From Sediminicoccus sp. KRV36 (GTDB lineage: Bacteria; Pseudomonadota; Alphaproteobacteria; Acetobacterales; Acetobacteraceae): DNA of 64,000 nucleotides. The stretch is from contig NZ_CP085081.1 of assembly GCF_023243115.1 (NCBI RefSeq), positions 2,914,001-2,978,000 on the forward strand. Reading direction: 5' to 3'. The notes below the pieces were generated by a model that was not told the DNA's origin, made no database searches, and saw only the letters and a list, made by a program, of their open reading frames with translations. How positions within the stretch are numbered: the stretch's first letter is position 1; each line of letters begins with the position of its first letter. This document shows positions 9,237 through 18,929 of this stretch, piece after piece. The translations under genes and the position numbers were made by a program.

Positions 9237-10628
9237 TCAGAAGAAGATCAGGGTCACCAGCACAAAGAGCGGCACGAGGAAGATCAACGCCCAGGCGCAA
9301 TAGCCGAAGAAGGAGGGCATGCGCACGCCATTCTCCTCGACGATGGCCTTCACCATGAAATTGGGCGCATTCCCGATATAGGAGTTGGCCCCCATGAAGA
9401 CGGAGCCCGCCGAAATCGCCACCAGCGTGGCCGCCCCCTGCGTCATCAGGTAATTCGGATCGCCGCCGGCCAGGTTGAAGAAGACCAGATAGGTCGGCGC
9501 ATTGTCCAGGAAGCTAGAGAGCACGCCCGACATCCAGAAATACACCCAGGGGATGGGGGCGCCCGAGGCATCGGAGGTGAGCGCCACCAGCCCCGCCGCG
9601 GAGCCCTCGGCACCCGCCTTCAGGATGGCCAGCACCGGCCCCATGCAGAGGAAGATGGCGGCGAACAGCTTCGCGACCTCGGCCATCGCACCCCAGGCGA
9701 AGCCATTGGCCTCGCGCAGGGCGTTGGAGGTGATCAGCATGGACACCAGCGTGACGGCCAGGAAGATGCCGATGGCGACAATCCGCTCCAGCCCCAGGGT
9801 CTCGCTGAGGATTTGCACATCGCCCGGCTTCCAGACGCCCTGGATCAGCACGCCGAAGACCACCACGCCGATCAGCCCAACATTGGGCCAGCCCTCGATG
9901 CTGAGCTTCTCATGCGGGGTGGCATCGGCCGGGCGCTTGGGTTCGCGGGCATGGAGGATGCTGTCCAGCGCGTAGAAGATCGCCAGCAGGATCACGGCGC
10001 AGAACAGGAAAGGCAGGAACAGGTGCGTCGTCGGCCAGAAGAAGGAGACGCCTTTCAGGAAGCCCAGATATAGCGGCGGGTCGCCGATCGGCGTCAGGCT
10101 GCCGCCGATGTTGGACACCAGGAAGATGAAGAAGACGAAGATATGCACCTTGCGCGTGCGGTGCTGATTGGCCCGCAGCACTGGCCGGATCAACAGCATG
10201 GAGGCGCCCGTCGTGCCCATGACACTGGCCAGCACCGTGCCGATGGCCAGCAACGCCGTGTTGGTCAGCGGCGTGCCGACCAGCGTGCCGCGCAGCAGCA
10301 CCCCGCCCCCCGTGGTGTAGAGCGCCAGCAGCAGCACGATGAAGGGAATGTATTCCTGCACCAGCACGAAGGTCACTTCCTGCGCCGCCATCGCCGGGCC
10401 GAAGATGATCAGGAAAGGCAGCAGGAAGATCGCCCCCCAGAAGGCCGCCACCTTGCCGTAGTGATGATGCCAGAAGCCCGGCGTCAGGATCGGCATGAGC
10501 GCGATGGACAGCAGGATGCCCACAAAGGGCAGCGTCCAGACCAGGCCCAGTTGCCGCCCGTCAATCGCGGCGGCCTCCGCCGGCAGGGCGAGGCAGGCGA
10601 GGAGGAGGGCAAGGCTGGCAGCGCGCAA
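9237..10628 (-). CDS. Sodium:proton antiporter / citrate-transporter superfamily membrane protein
   Basis: A polytopic inner-membrane protein of about 463 residues with many hydrophobic segments. It has the half-helix motifs SNIGGSLTPIGDPPLYLGF and LDNAPTYLVFFN, and GANSYIGNAPNF near the end, typical of NhaD/CitMHS-like carriers. Ion and substrate cannot be named. The best start seems to be the TTG at 10628, because GGGAG lies seven bases upstream and it gives a signal-like N terminus (RAASLALLLACLALPAEAAA). An upstream ATG at 10727 would encroach on the divergent coxG promoter. Confidence 0.8.
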   Translation of the reverse strand: MRAASLALLLACLALPAEAAAIDGRQLGLVWTLPFVGILLSIALMPILTPGFWHHHYGKVAAFWGAIFLLPFLIIFGPAMAAQEVTFVLVQEYIPFIVLLLALYTTGGGVLLRGTLVGTPLTNTALLAIGTVLASVMGTTGASMLLIRPVLRANQHRTRKVHIFVFFIFLVSNIGGSLTPIGDPPLYLGFLKGVSFFWPTTHLFLPFLFCAVILLAIFYALDSILHAREPKRPADATPHEKLSIEGWPNVGLIGVVVFGVLIQGVWKPGDVQILSETLGLERIVAIGIFLAVTLVSMLITSNALREANGFAWGAMAEVAKLFAAIFLCMGPVLAILKAGAEGSAAGLVALTSDASGAPIPWVYFWMSGVLSSFLDNAPTYLVFFNLAGGDPNYLMTQGAATLVAISAGSVFMGANSYIGNAPNFMVKAIVEENGVRMPSFFGYCAWALIFLVPLFVLVTLIFF

Positions 10629-10762
10629 GATGAAGCTCCCGTCAGATGACTTGGCTTCCCCGGAAATCCCGCCCGCGTCAATGACCCACGGGGTGGCGCC
10701 CAGGGGGGTTTGCGCCGCGCCAGCCACGCCCCTAATAACGGTGCATCTGGCGGAGTACTCCC

Positions 10763-11362
10763 ATGGAAATGAACGGCGAACGGCATATTGCCGCCCCGCG
10801 TGAACTGGTCTGGCAAGCGCTGAACGACCCCGAGGCGCTGAAAGCCGCCATTCCCGGCTGCGAATCCATCGAAAAACTGTCCGACACCGACCTGACGGCC
10901 AAGCTGGCCATCAAGATCGGCCCGATGGCGGCCAAGTTCTCGGCCAAGGTGAAGCTGGAAAACCTCAACCCGCCCGCCAGCTACACCATCAGCGGCGAGG
11001 GCAATGGCGGGGCCATGGGCTTCGCCAAGGGCGGCGCCGATGTGGCGCTGGAGGAAGTCAGCCCCACCGAGACCATCCTGCGCTATTCCGTGAAGGCGCA
11101 GGTGGGCGGCAAGATGGCCCAGTTGGGTGCGCGGCTGATCGACAGCACGGCCAAGCAGATGGCCGACCAGTTCTTTGACCGTTTCGCCGCCGCCCTGGCG
11201 CCCAAGCTGGCCGGCGCACCCGCTGCCCCCGCCGCACCCGCGCCGGCCGCCATCTCGATCTTCTCCCTCATTCCCTCGGAGTTCCTGGGTATGCCTCTCT
11301 TCTTCTGGCTCGGCAGCGGCGCGATGCTCTGGGTGCTCTACCTGATCTTCCTCTCCTCGTGA
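10763..11362 (+). CDS. coxG: CoxG-like SRPBCC protein with C-terminal membrane anchor
   Basis: A 199-residue protein: START/SRPBCC fold in residues 1 to about 150 (EMNGERHIAAPRELVWQALN, then AAIPGCESIEKL, the CoxG signature), an Ala/Pro linker, and a hydrophobic tail (PLFFWLGSGAMLWVLYLIFL) that should anchor it. In carboxydotrophs CoxG is thought to recruit CO dehydrogenase to the membrane. First gene of a run in which every junction to 14421 overlaps by four bases, so a single operon with shared function is likely. Confidence 0.88.
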   Translation: MEMNGERHIAAPRELVWQALNDPEALKAAIPGCESIEKLSDTDLTAKLAIKIGPMAAKFSAKVKLENLNPPASYTISGEGNGGAMGFAKGGADVALEEVSPTETILRYSVKAQVGGKMAQLGARLIDSTAKQMADQFFDRFAAALAPKLAGAPAAPAAPAPAAISIFSLIPSEFLGMPLFFWLGSGAMLWVLYLIFLSS

Positions 11363-12249
11363 GCAAGCCGATGCCGGCGGATGTGGCCGCAACGGCCGGG
11401 ATGCTGGCGGCGGGCGGCTATGTCGCGGACACGGCCCTCGCCACCACCGTCCATCTGGCGCTGCGCATGGGCCGGCCGCTGTTTCTCGAAGGCGAGCCCG
11501 GCACCGGCAAGACCGAGATCGCCAAGGTCCTGGCGGCGCAGCTCCCGCGCAAGCTGGTGCGGCTGCAGTGCTATGACGGGCTGGATCTCTCGGCCGCGGC
11601 CTATGAGTGGAACCATGCGCGCCAGCTCATGGCCATTCGCCTGGCCGAAGTCGCCGGCAATGTCGCGGATATCGAGACCTCCATCTATGACCGCCGCTAC
11701 CTCGAATCCCGCCCTTTGCTCCAGGCGCTGGAGGGCGAGCCCGCCGTCCTGCTGATTGATGAGCTGGACCGCGCGGATGAGCCCTTCGAGGCCTTCCTGC
11801 TGGAGGTCCTGGCCGATTTCCAGATCACCGTGCCTGAGCTCGGCACGCTGAAGGCCGCAACGCCGCCGGTGGTCATCATCACCTCCAACCGCACGCGCGA
11901 GGTGCATGACGCCATTCGCCGCCGCTGTCTGTATCATTGGGTGGATTACCCCGATGCGGCGCGGGAGAAGGCCATCCTGGCGCTGCGCGCGCCCGCCGTC
12001 TCGGCCACTCTGTCCGCCCAGGTCGTCGCCTTCGTGCAGAAGCTGCGCGAGGGGGATTACTTCAAGCTGCCCGGTGTCGCCGAAACCATTGACTGGGCCA
12101 ATGCGCTGACCGCGCTGAATGCCCGCGAGCTGGAGCCGGCTTCAGTGGATGCCACCCTCGGCGTCCTGCTGAAATACCAGGATGACATCGCCAAGCTGAA
12201 GGGCGAGGAGGCCGCCCGCCTGGTGGCGGAAGCGCGCGACAGCGCGTGA
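11359..12249 (+). CDS. coxD: MoxR-family AAA+ ATPase, CoxD-like
   Basis: A 296-residue AAA+ chaperone with Walker A GEPGTGKT (residues 45-52), Walker B VLLIDELDRAD and the sensor region PPVVIITSNRTREVHDA. CoxD partners with the VWA protein CoxE to assemble the [CuSMoO2] site in CO dehydrogenase or to mature related molybdenum hydroxylases. It starts with GTG and overlaps the coxG stop (GTGA). Confidence 0.88.
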   Translation: MSKPMPADVAATAGMLAAGGYVADTALATTVHLALRMGRPLFLEGEPGTGKTEIAKVLAAQLPRKLVRLQCYDGLDLSAAAYEWNHARQLMAIRLAEVAGNVADIETSIYDRRYLESRPLLQALEGEPAVLLIDELDRADEPFEAFLLEVLADFQITVPELGTLKAATPPVVIITSNRTREVHDAIRRRCLYHWVDYPDAAREKAILALRAPAVSATLSAQVVAFVQKLREGDYFKLPGVAETIDWANALTALNARELEPASVDATLGVLLKYQDDIAKLKGEEAARLVAEARDSA

Positions 12250-13439
12250 TTCCGCCCCGGTCAGACCTGGCCTTTCCGTCCGAGCACGCCCTCGCACCCA
12301 ACCTGCTGGCCTTCGTGCGGCTGCTGCGCCGGGCGGGCATGCAGGTCGGCCCCGGTGATGCGCTGGGGGCGGCCGAGGCGCTGACGCTGGTGGAACTCGG
12401 TGACCGCCGCAGTGTGCGCGCGGCGCTGAAGGCCACGCTGCTGCGCCGCCACGAACAGACCGAAATCTTCGCCGCCGCCTTTGACCTCTTCTGGCGCGAC
12501 CCCGAGCGCGCGAATGCGGCCGCGGCCTTCGCCCTGATGGAGGCGCAAAAGCCCGAGGAAAAATCCAAGCCCGGCGGCCGCCGCATCGCCGAGGCCATGG
12601 CGGGCGACCGCCCCAAGCCCCCGCCGCCCACGCCGGAGGAACAGCCCCGCCAGCTCGACGCCGCCATGACGGTCTCCGAGCGCGAGCGGCTGCAGACCAT
12701 GGACTTCGAGGCGATGAGTGCGGCCGAAATCAACGCCGCCAAGCAGGAAATCCGCCGCCTCGTCCTGCCACTGGATGAGCGCCCGACGCGCCGCTTCCGC
12801 ACCGACCCCTTGGGCCCACGCGTGGACATGCGCGCCACGCTGCGGGCCACCACCCGCAATGGCGGGGATTTCCGTGCCATCCTGCGCCGCCGCCGCATCA
12901 CCCGCCCGCCGCCGCTGGTCGCCATCTGCGACATCTCCGGCAGCATGGCGCGCTATGCGCAGATCCTGCTGCATTTCCTGCATGCGGTGACCAATGACCG
13001 GGAGCGCGTGCACAGCTTCCTGTTCGGCACGCGCCTCTCCAACATCACCCGCCAGCTCAAGCACCGCGACCCCGAAATCGCCTTCGAGATGGTCTCCCAC
13101 ATGGTGCCAGACTGGTCCGGCGGCACCCGCATCGGCGAAGCGCTGGAGGATTTCAACCAGCATTGGGGCCGCCGCGTGCTGGGCCAGGGGGCCGTGGTGC
13201 TGCTCATCACGGATGGGCTGGACCGCGAGGGCGGGCGGGGCCTCGCCGAAGCGACGGACCGGCTGAAACGCTCCTGCCGGAAGCTGATATGGTTGAACCC
13301 CCTGTTGCGATACGCGGGCTTCCAACCCAAATCCCAGGGCATCAAGGCGATGCTGCCGCATGTCCATGAATTCCGCCCGGTCCATAACCTCGCCAGCCTG
13401 CGCGAGCTGATCGAGGCCCTAGGGGAAAAGCGCCGATGA
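12246..13439 (+). CDS. coxE: VWA-domain protein, CoxE-like
   Basis: A 397-residue protein with a C-terminal von Willebrand A domain. The metal-ion-dependent adhesion site reads DISGS (residues 229-233) and the later DWSGGTRIGEAL carries the conserved Thr. The N-terminal half is helical with a charged, proline-rich linker near residues 100-135. It is the standard partner of the MoxR ATPase encoded just upstream. It starts at GTG 12246, overlapping the previous stop by four bases. Confidence 0.88.
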   Translation: MIPPRSDLAFPSEHALAPNLLAFVRLLRRAGMQVGPGDALGAAEALTLVELGDRRSVRAALKATLLRRHEQTEIFAAAFDLFWRDPERANAAAAFALMEAQKPEEKSKPGGRRIAEAMAGDRPKPPPPTPEEQPRQLDAAMTVSERERLQTMDFEAMSAAEINAAKQEIRRLVLPLDERPTRRFRTDPLGPRVDMRATLRATTRNGGDFRAILRRRRITRPPPLVAICDISGSMARYAQILLHFLHAVTNDRERVHSFLFGTRLSNITRQLKHRDPEIAFEMVSHMVPDWSGGTRIGEALEDFNQHWGRRVLGQGAVVLLITDGLDREGGRGLAEATDRLKRSCRKLIWLNPLLRYAGFQPKSQGIKAMLPHVHEFRPVHNLASLRELIEALGEKRR

Positions 13440-13750
13440 CCGAGGATATTCTGGCGACCGCCGCCGCCTGGGCCGCCGAGGGCGAGCAGGTGGCGCTGGC
13501 CACCGTGGTCGAGACCTGGGGCAGCAGCCCGCGCCCGGCCGGCTCCATGCTCGCCATCACGGCGTCCGGCCGCATGGCGGGCTCGGTTTCGGGCGGCTGC
13601 ATCGAGGGTGCCGTGGCCGATGTGGCCAAGCAGGCCATGGCCGATGGCCGGCCGCAGCTGCTGGATTTCGGCATCTCGGATGAGCGGGCCTGGGAAGTGG
13701 GTCTCGCCTGTGGCGGCAAGCTCAAGGTCTTCGTGGAAAAACTCGGATGA
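13436..13750 (+). CDS. XdhC/CoxI N-terminal domain protein
   Basis: A 104-residue protein equal to the N-terminal domain of XdhC/CoxI: ATVVETWGSSPRPAGSML, then GSVSGGCIEGAV and a closing GLACGGKLKVFVE with the conserved Cys-Gly-Gly. XdhC-type proteins sulfurate the molybdenum cofactor and insert it into xanthine dehydrogenase-family enzymes. In many genomes this domain is fused to the Rossmann domain encoded next; here they are separate genes joined by an ATGA overlap. The split also occurs in natural cox clusters, so it does not have to be a frameshift. Confidence 0.87.
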   Translation: MTEDILATAAAWAAEGEQVALATVVETWGSSPRPAGSMLAITASGRMAGSVSGGCIEGAVADVAKQAMADGRPQLLDFGISDERAWEVGLACGGKLKVFVEKLG

Positions 13751-14421
13751 CGCCGGAACTTCTCGCCCGCCTCCAGGCCGCCCGCGCGGCACAGCGCCCC
13801 GTCGTGCTGCTGACACGCCTGAGCGATGGCGAACAGCATCTCTGGCCCGAGGATGCACTGCCGGGTGCCTTGGCCGATGCCGCGCAGCAGGCACTGAACT
13901 CGGACCGCACCGCGCAATTTCCGCTGGATGGGGAGGCCTGGTTCCTCCAGCCGCACAACCCGCCCTTGCGGCTGATCATCGTGGGCGCCGTGCATGCCGG
14001 CCAGGCCCTCGCCCCGCTGGGTGCCGCCATGGGCTTTGCCGTCACCGTGATTGACCCGCGCGGCAGCTTCGCCACCAGCGAGCGCTTCCCCGGTGTCACC
14101 CTCAACCATGACTGGCCGGATGAGGCGATGGCGGCACTCGCCCCCGATGCCCGTACCGCCATCGTGACGCTGACGCATGACCCCAAGCTGGATGACCCCG
14201 CGCTGGACGTGGCGCTGAAAAGCCCCGCCTTCTACATCGGGGCACTCGGCAGCAAGCGCACGCATGCGAAGCGCGTCGAGCGCCTCACGGAGCTCGGCCA
14301 TGACGCCACCGCCATCGCGCGCATCGCGGCCCCCGTGGGCCTCGATATCGGCGCGGTGACGGCGCCTGAGATTGCGCTCTCCATCGTTGCGCAGATCGTC
14401 GCGCGCAGGCGTGGCAAATGA
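13747..14421 (+). CDS. XdhC Rossmann-domain protein
   Basis: A 224-residue protein with the C-terminal XdhC Rossmann domain (LRLIIVGAVHAGQALAPLG, VIDPRGSFATSERFP, YIGALGSKRTHAKR, APVGLDIGAVTAPEIALS). It should work with the short XdhC protein immediately upstream in molybdenum-cofactor delivery and sulfuration. Residues 1 to about 70 are a poorly conserved lead-in. It overlaps both neighbours by four bases. Confidence 0.87.
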   Translation: MTPELLARLQAARAAQRPVVLLTRLSDGEQHLWPEDALPGALADAAQQALNSDRTAQFPLDGEAWFLQPHNPPLRLIIVGAVHAGQALAPLGAAMGFAVTVIDPRGSFATSERFPGVTLNHDWPDEAMAALAPDARTAIVTLTHDPKLDDPALDVALKSPAFYIGALGSKRTHAKRVERLTELGHDATAIARIAAPVGLDIGAVTAPEIALSIVAQIVARRRGK

Positions 14422-16064
14422 TTTTCGGCCCCACGCCGCTGGACGAAGCCGAGGGCGCCATCCTCGCCCACAGCGTTCGCCTCAAGGATCGCGCCATCAA
14501 GAAGGGCACGGTGCTGGATGCGGCCGCCATCACCGCCCTGCGCGCCAGCGGCATGGCCGAGGTGATCGCCGCCCGGCTCGGCCAGGGCGATGTGCCGGAG
14601 GATGAGGCGGCCAGCCGCATCGCCGATGCGCTGATGTCCCCCCTGCTCGCCCGCAGCCGCGCCGCAACCGGCCGCGTGAACCTGCTGGCCGAAACCGCCG
14701 GGCTCTTTGTCGTGGATGCTGGCATCATTGACCGGCTGAACGCGCTGGATGAGAGCCTGACGCTGGCCACCCTGCCCAATTTCAGTCTGGTGCAGCCGCG
14801 CGAAATGCTGGCCACCATCAAGGTCATCCCCTTCGCCGTGCCCGGTGGTGCGCTGGGCGTGGCGGAAGCCCTGCTCCGCCAGCACAAGGTGCTGACGCTG
14901 CACCCCTTCCGCCCGCTCAAGGTCGGTCTGGTGCTGACCGAATTGCCCGGCGTGAAGGAAAGCGTCATGGAAGGCGCGGTCGAGGTGACGCAGGCGCGCA
15001 TCGAGGCGCTGATGGGCAGCCTGCTGCCCGTCGAGCGCGTGCGCCACGAAACCGCCGCGACGGCCGAAGCACTGCGCCGCCTGCTGCGCCAGGGCGCCGA
15101 AATGCTGCTCATCGCGGGCGCCTCCGCCACGGTGGACCGCCGCGATGTCGGCCCCGCCGCCATCGTCAAGGCGGGCGGGCGGATCGAGCATTTCGGCATG
15201 CCGGTGGACCCGGGCAATCTGATCTGCCTTGGCGCCGTCGGGGAGATCCCGGCCCTGGTCCTGCCCGGCTGTGCCCGCAGCCCCAAGCTGAACGGCTTTG
15301 ACTGGGTGTTGCAGCGCCTCTTTGCCGGGCTCCCCGTCCATGCGCGGGATGTGATGGGCATGGGCGTCGGCGGCCTGCTCAAGGAGATCGAGACGCGGCC
15401 CCTGCCCCGCGCCAAGGCGCCGCAGACCGCTCCCCTCGCCTCCGCGCCGCGCAAGCCGCGCCAGGTGGCGGGCCTGGTGCTCGCCGCCGGCCGCTCCCGC
15501 CGCATGGCGCCGCTGAACAAGCTGCTGGTGGCCGACACCAAGGGGGTCGCCATGGTGACGCGCGTGGTGGACAACGTCATCGCCAGCGGCGTCCGCCCCG
15601 TGCTGGTCGTCACCGGCCATGAGCGCGAACGCGTGGAGGAGGCGCTCTCCGGCCGCCCCATCATCTTCGTCCATGCCGAGGATTACGCCGAAGGCCTCTC
15701 CGCCAGCCTGAAAGCCGGCCTCGCCGCCCTGCCGCCGGAGCCTGAGGGCGTCCTGATCGCCCTCGGTGACATGCCGCTGGTGGAACCGGGCGTGATGGCC
15801 CGCATCCTGGCCGGCTTCGACCCGGAGGAAGGCCGCGCCATCGTGCAGCCCACCTTCCGCGGCAAGCAGGGCAACCCGGTGCTCTGGGGCCGCGAATTCC
15901 TGCCCGAGATGATGACCATCACCGGCGATGTCGGCGCGCGGCAATTGGTCGGCAAGCATGCCGACCGGCTGATCGAGGTCGAAGTGGCCGATGACGGCGT
16001 GCTGCGCGATTTTGACACGGTGGATTCGCTGAAAGGCGCGCCCGGCTTCGGCGGCAAGAAATAG
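14418..16064 (+). CDS. Molybdopterin-binding / MocA-like nucleotidyltransferase fusion
   Basis: A 548-residue two-domain protein. The N-terminal part (about 1-340) is a MoeA/MogA-type molybdopterin-binding domain (AEGAILAHSVRLKDRAIKKG; IAGASATVDRRDVGP). The C-terminal part (about 352-548) is a MobA/MocA nucleotidyltransferase with the LVLAAGRSRRMAPLNKLL signature and the LGDMPLV metal-binding block. The fusion should make molybdopterin cytosine dinucleotide, the cofactor form used by CO dehydrogenase-type enzymes. It is the last gene of the cox accessory operon, overlapping the previous stop by four bases. Confidence 0.87.
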   Translation: MIFGPTPLDEAEGAILAHSVRLKDRAIKKGTVLDAAAITALRASGMAEVIAARLGQGDVPEDEAASRIADALMSPLLARSRAATGRVNLLAETAGLFVVDAGIIDRLNALDESLTLATLPNFSLVQPREMLATIKVIPFAVPGGALGVAEALLRQHKVLTLHPFRPLKVGLVLTELPGVKESVMEGAVEVTQARIEALMGSLLPVERVRHETAATAEALRRLLRQGAEMLLIAGASATVDRRDVGPAAIVKAGGRIEHFGMPVDPGNLICLGAVGEIPALVLPGCARSPKLNGFDWVLQRLFAGLPVHARDVMGMGVGGLLKEIETRPLPRAKAPQTAPLASAPRKPRQVAGLVLAAGRSRRMAPLNKLLVADTKGVAMVTRVVDNVIASGVRPVLVVTGHERERVEEALSGRPIIFVHAEDYAEGLSASLKAGLAALPPEPEGVLIALGDMPLVEPGVMARILAGFDPEEGRAIVQPTFRGKQGNPVLWGREFLPEMMTITGDVGARQLVGKHADRLIEVEVADDGVLRDFDTVDSLKGAPGFGGKK

Positions 16065-16121
16065 CGGCTTCTTGCCACGCCCGCCCCGCGCTACCTTGCC
16101 TCAGCCCAGGAGGATGCCCCG

Positions 16122-16403
16122 ATGACGCCGACCGAATTCGAAGCCGCCCTGCTGCGCGATGGTTTCAGCGCCGAAACCCGCGCGATCGAGCCTGACCGCG
16201 TCACACCCGAGCACAGCCACCCGTTTGACGTCCGCGCCCTGGTGCTGGAGGGCGAGATCACCCTCTCCAGTGCCGGGGGCAGCCGCACCTACCGCCCGGG
16301 CGAGGTCTTCACCATGGCGGCCGGCTGCCCGCATGCCGAGGCGGTGGGGCCAACTGGCGTGCGCAACCTGGTGGGCCGGCGGCATCAGGCGCCGGCAGGC
16401 TGA
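16122..16403 (+). CDS. Small cupin-domain protein
   Basis: A 93-residue single cupin: PDRVTPEHSHPFDVRALVLEGE holds the first motif (two His and the Glu), and YRPGEVFTMAAGCPHAEAVG the second (His). A metal is therefore likely bound, but no substrate can be named. Its 3' end overlaps the convergent zur gene by 19 bases. Confidence 0.8.
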   Translation: MTPTEFEAALLRDGFSAETRAIEPDRVTPEHSHPFDVRALVLEGEITLSSAGGSRTYRPGEVFTMAAGCPHAEAVGPTGVRNLVGRRHQAPAG

Positions 16404-16846
16404 GAGCAGCGCGCGCAGACGCCCTCCACCTCCACCGTCATCCGCCCCGGCTTGAAGCCGGCGCGCGCAGCCGCTGCCTCCAGCGCATGGGCCACGGCGT
16501 GGTCGGTCAGTTCCGTCGTGGCGCCACAGGTGCCGCAGATCAGGAATTGATGCTGGTGGTCATGCCCGGCATGGGCGTGCCCGGCCTCCACACAGGGCAG
16601 GAAGGCGTTCAGCCGCTCCAGCTTGTGGATCAGGCCCTGCTCCAGCAGGAAATCCAGCGCGCGATAGACGGTGGGCGGGGCAGCCACCCCGCGCTCCTCG
16701 CGCAGGCGGTCCAGCAGGGCATAGGCGCCCATCGGCTGCTCGGCCGCCAGCACCAGGCGCAGCACCTGGCGCCGGAGCGGGGTGAGTTGGGCGCCGCGCG
16801 CCGCGCATTGCCCGGCCGCACGGTCCAGCGTCGCTTCCATATCCAT
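16385..16846 (-). CDS. zur: Fur-family zinc uptake regulator
   Basis: A 153-residue Fur-fold repressor. The winged-helix part contains QLTPLRRQVLRLVL and APPTVYRALDFLLEQGLIHKLE; the dimer part has a His-rich stretch (HAHAGHDHQH) and two Cys-X2-Cys pairs (CGTC and CARC) that hold structural zinc. The APPTVYRALDFL block and Cys arrangement favour Zur over Fur. ATG 16846 is preferred because GTGAGG lies upstream. It is divergent from hisI and the GTPase gene across 45 bases; I could not make out a convincing Zur box there. Confidence 0.85.
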   Translation of the reverse strand: MDMEATLDRAAGQCAARGAQLTPLRRQVLRLVLAAEQPMGAYALLDRLREERGVAAPPTVYRALDFLLEQGLIHKLERLNAFLPCVEAGHAHAGHDHQHQFLICGTCGATTELTDHAVAHALEAAAARAGFKPGRMTVEVEGVCARCSQPAGA

Positions 16847-16891
16847 CGGGGGCCTCACTTGCGGTTGCTGGATGCCATATAGTGCTCCGAC

Positions 16892-17316
16892 ATGGCCAGC
16901 ACCCCTCCCCCCCTCATGATCCCGGATGAAGCGGCGCGCGCCCGCATCATCGCGGCCGTGCGCTTTGATGCGCGCGGCCTGGTTCCCGCCATCGCGCAGC
17001 AGCATGACACGGGCGAGGTGCTGATGATGGCCTGGATGAACGCCGAATCGCTCAGCGAAACTCTCGCCACCGGCCGCGCCTGCTATTTCAGCCGCAGCCG
17101 GGGCGGGCTCTGGCGCAAGGGCGAAAGCTCGGGCCAGGCGCAGGCCGTCATGGATCTGCGGCTGGATTGCGATGGCGATACGCTGCTGCTGCTGGTGGAC
17201 CAGACCGGCGTCGCCTGCCACACCGGGCGGCGCAACTGCTTCTATTTCGCGCCCCGCGCGGGAGAATTGGTGGAAATCGCCCAGCCCCTGGTCAGCCCCG
17301 AAAGCCTCTACGGCGC

Positions 17317-17320
<4 letters not shown>
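16892..17320 (+). CDS. hisI: Phosphoribosyl-AMP cyclohydrolase
   Basis: A 142-residue zinc enzyme that opens the purine ring of phosphoribosyl-AMP in histidine synthesis. Conserved blocks are [45 protein letters not shown] and [14 protein letters not shown]; Cys93, Cys109 and Cys116 are the expected zinc ligands. No other his gene is nearby. It lies between zur and a COG0523 GTPase, so it may be a zinc-limitation paralogue rather than the only HisI of the cell; that is inference. Confidence 0.92.
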
Positions 17321-18293
<973 letters not shown>

Positions 18294-18297
<4 letters not shown>

Positions 18298-18929
18298 AGG
18301 TCGAGACCGTCACTGGCCCCGCGCTGCTGCCGCATGTCTCAGCCCTCGCTCGGCTGCGCGGCGCGGTTTTCGCCGAATGGCCCTACCTCTATCAAAGCCC
18401 GCCCGGCGAGGAGGAGCGTTACCTCCGGCACTATATCGAGGGCGAAGGGGCGGCCATCATCCTGGCGCGCGACGGCGTGGAGATCGTGGGGGCCGCCACC
18501 TGCCAGCCCATGGCCGCGACGCACGGCCCGGTGCGCGCCTGCTTCGAGGCCGCCGGCCGTAACCCCACGGACTACGCCTATTTCGGCGAATCCGTGCTGC
18601 TGCCGGCCTATCGCGGCCAGGGCATCGGCGTCGCCTTTTTCGCGGCGCGGGAGGCGCATGCGGCGAGCCTCGGCCTACCCTGCTCCACCTTCTGCGCCGT
18701 GGTCCGCAACGTGAATGATCCACGCCGCCCGGCCAGCTACACGCCGCTCGATGGCTTCTGGGGCAAGCGCGGCTACACGCATCATCCGGAACTCTCCTGC
18801 GTCTTCGACTGGACCGAGATCGGCGACGGCAAGCCTTCGCCGCATGCGCTCTCCTTCTGGATCAAGCAGCTCGGCCGCGATCGCCCCGGCGCCCTTCCGC
18901 CGGGGCATCCATCGCAGGCCCCGACATGA
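18294..18929 (+). CDS. GNAT family N-acetyltransferase
   Basis: A 211-residue acetyl-CoA-dependent acyltransferase. The acetyl-CoA loop is visible as [16 protein letters not shown], after strands ending in the [17 protein letters not shown] region. The substrate is unknown. It overlaps the GTPase stop upstream and the nitrilase start downstream by four bases each. A GNAT domain next to a carbon-nitrogen hydrolase is a recurring pairing, and some organisms fuse the two. Confidence 0.82.

Noticed and set aside
14232..15959. 575-codon leftward frame opposite the MocA fusion
   Set aside because: Repetitive His/Gln/Gly composition and no motif; shadow of a real molybdopterin gene.
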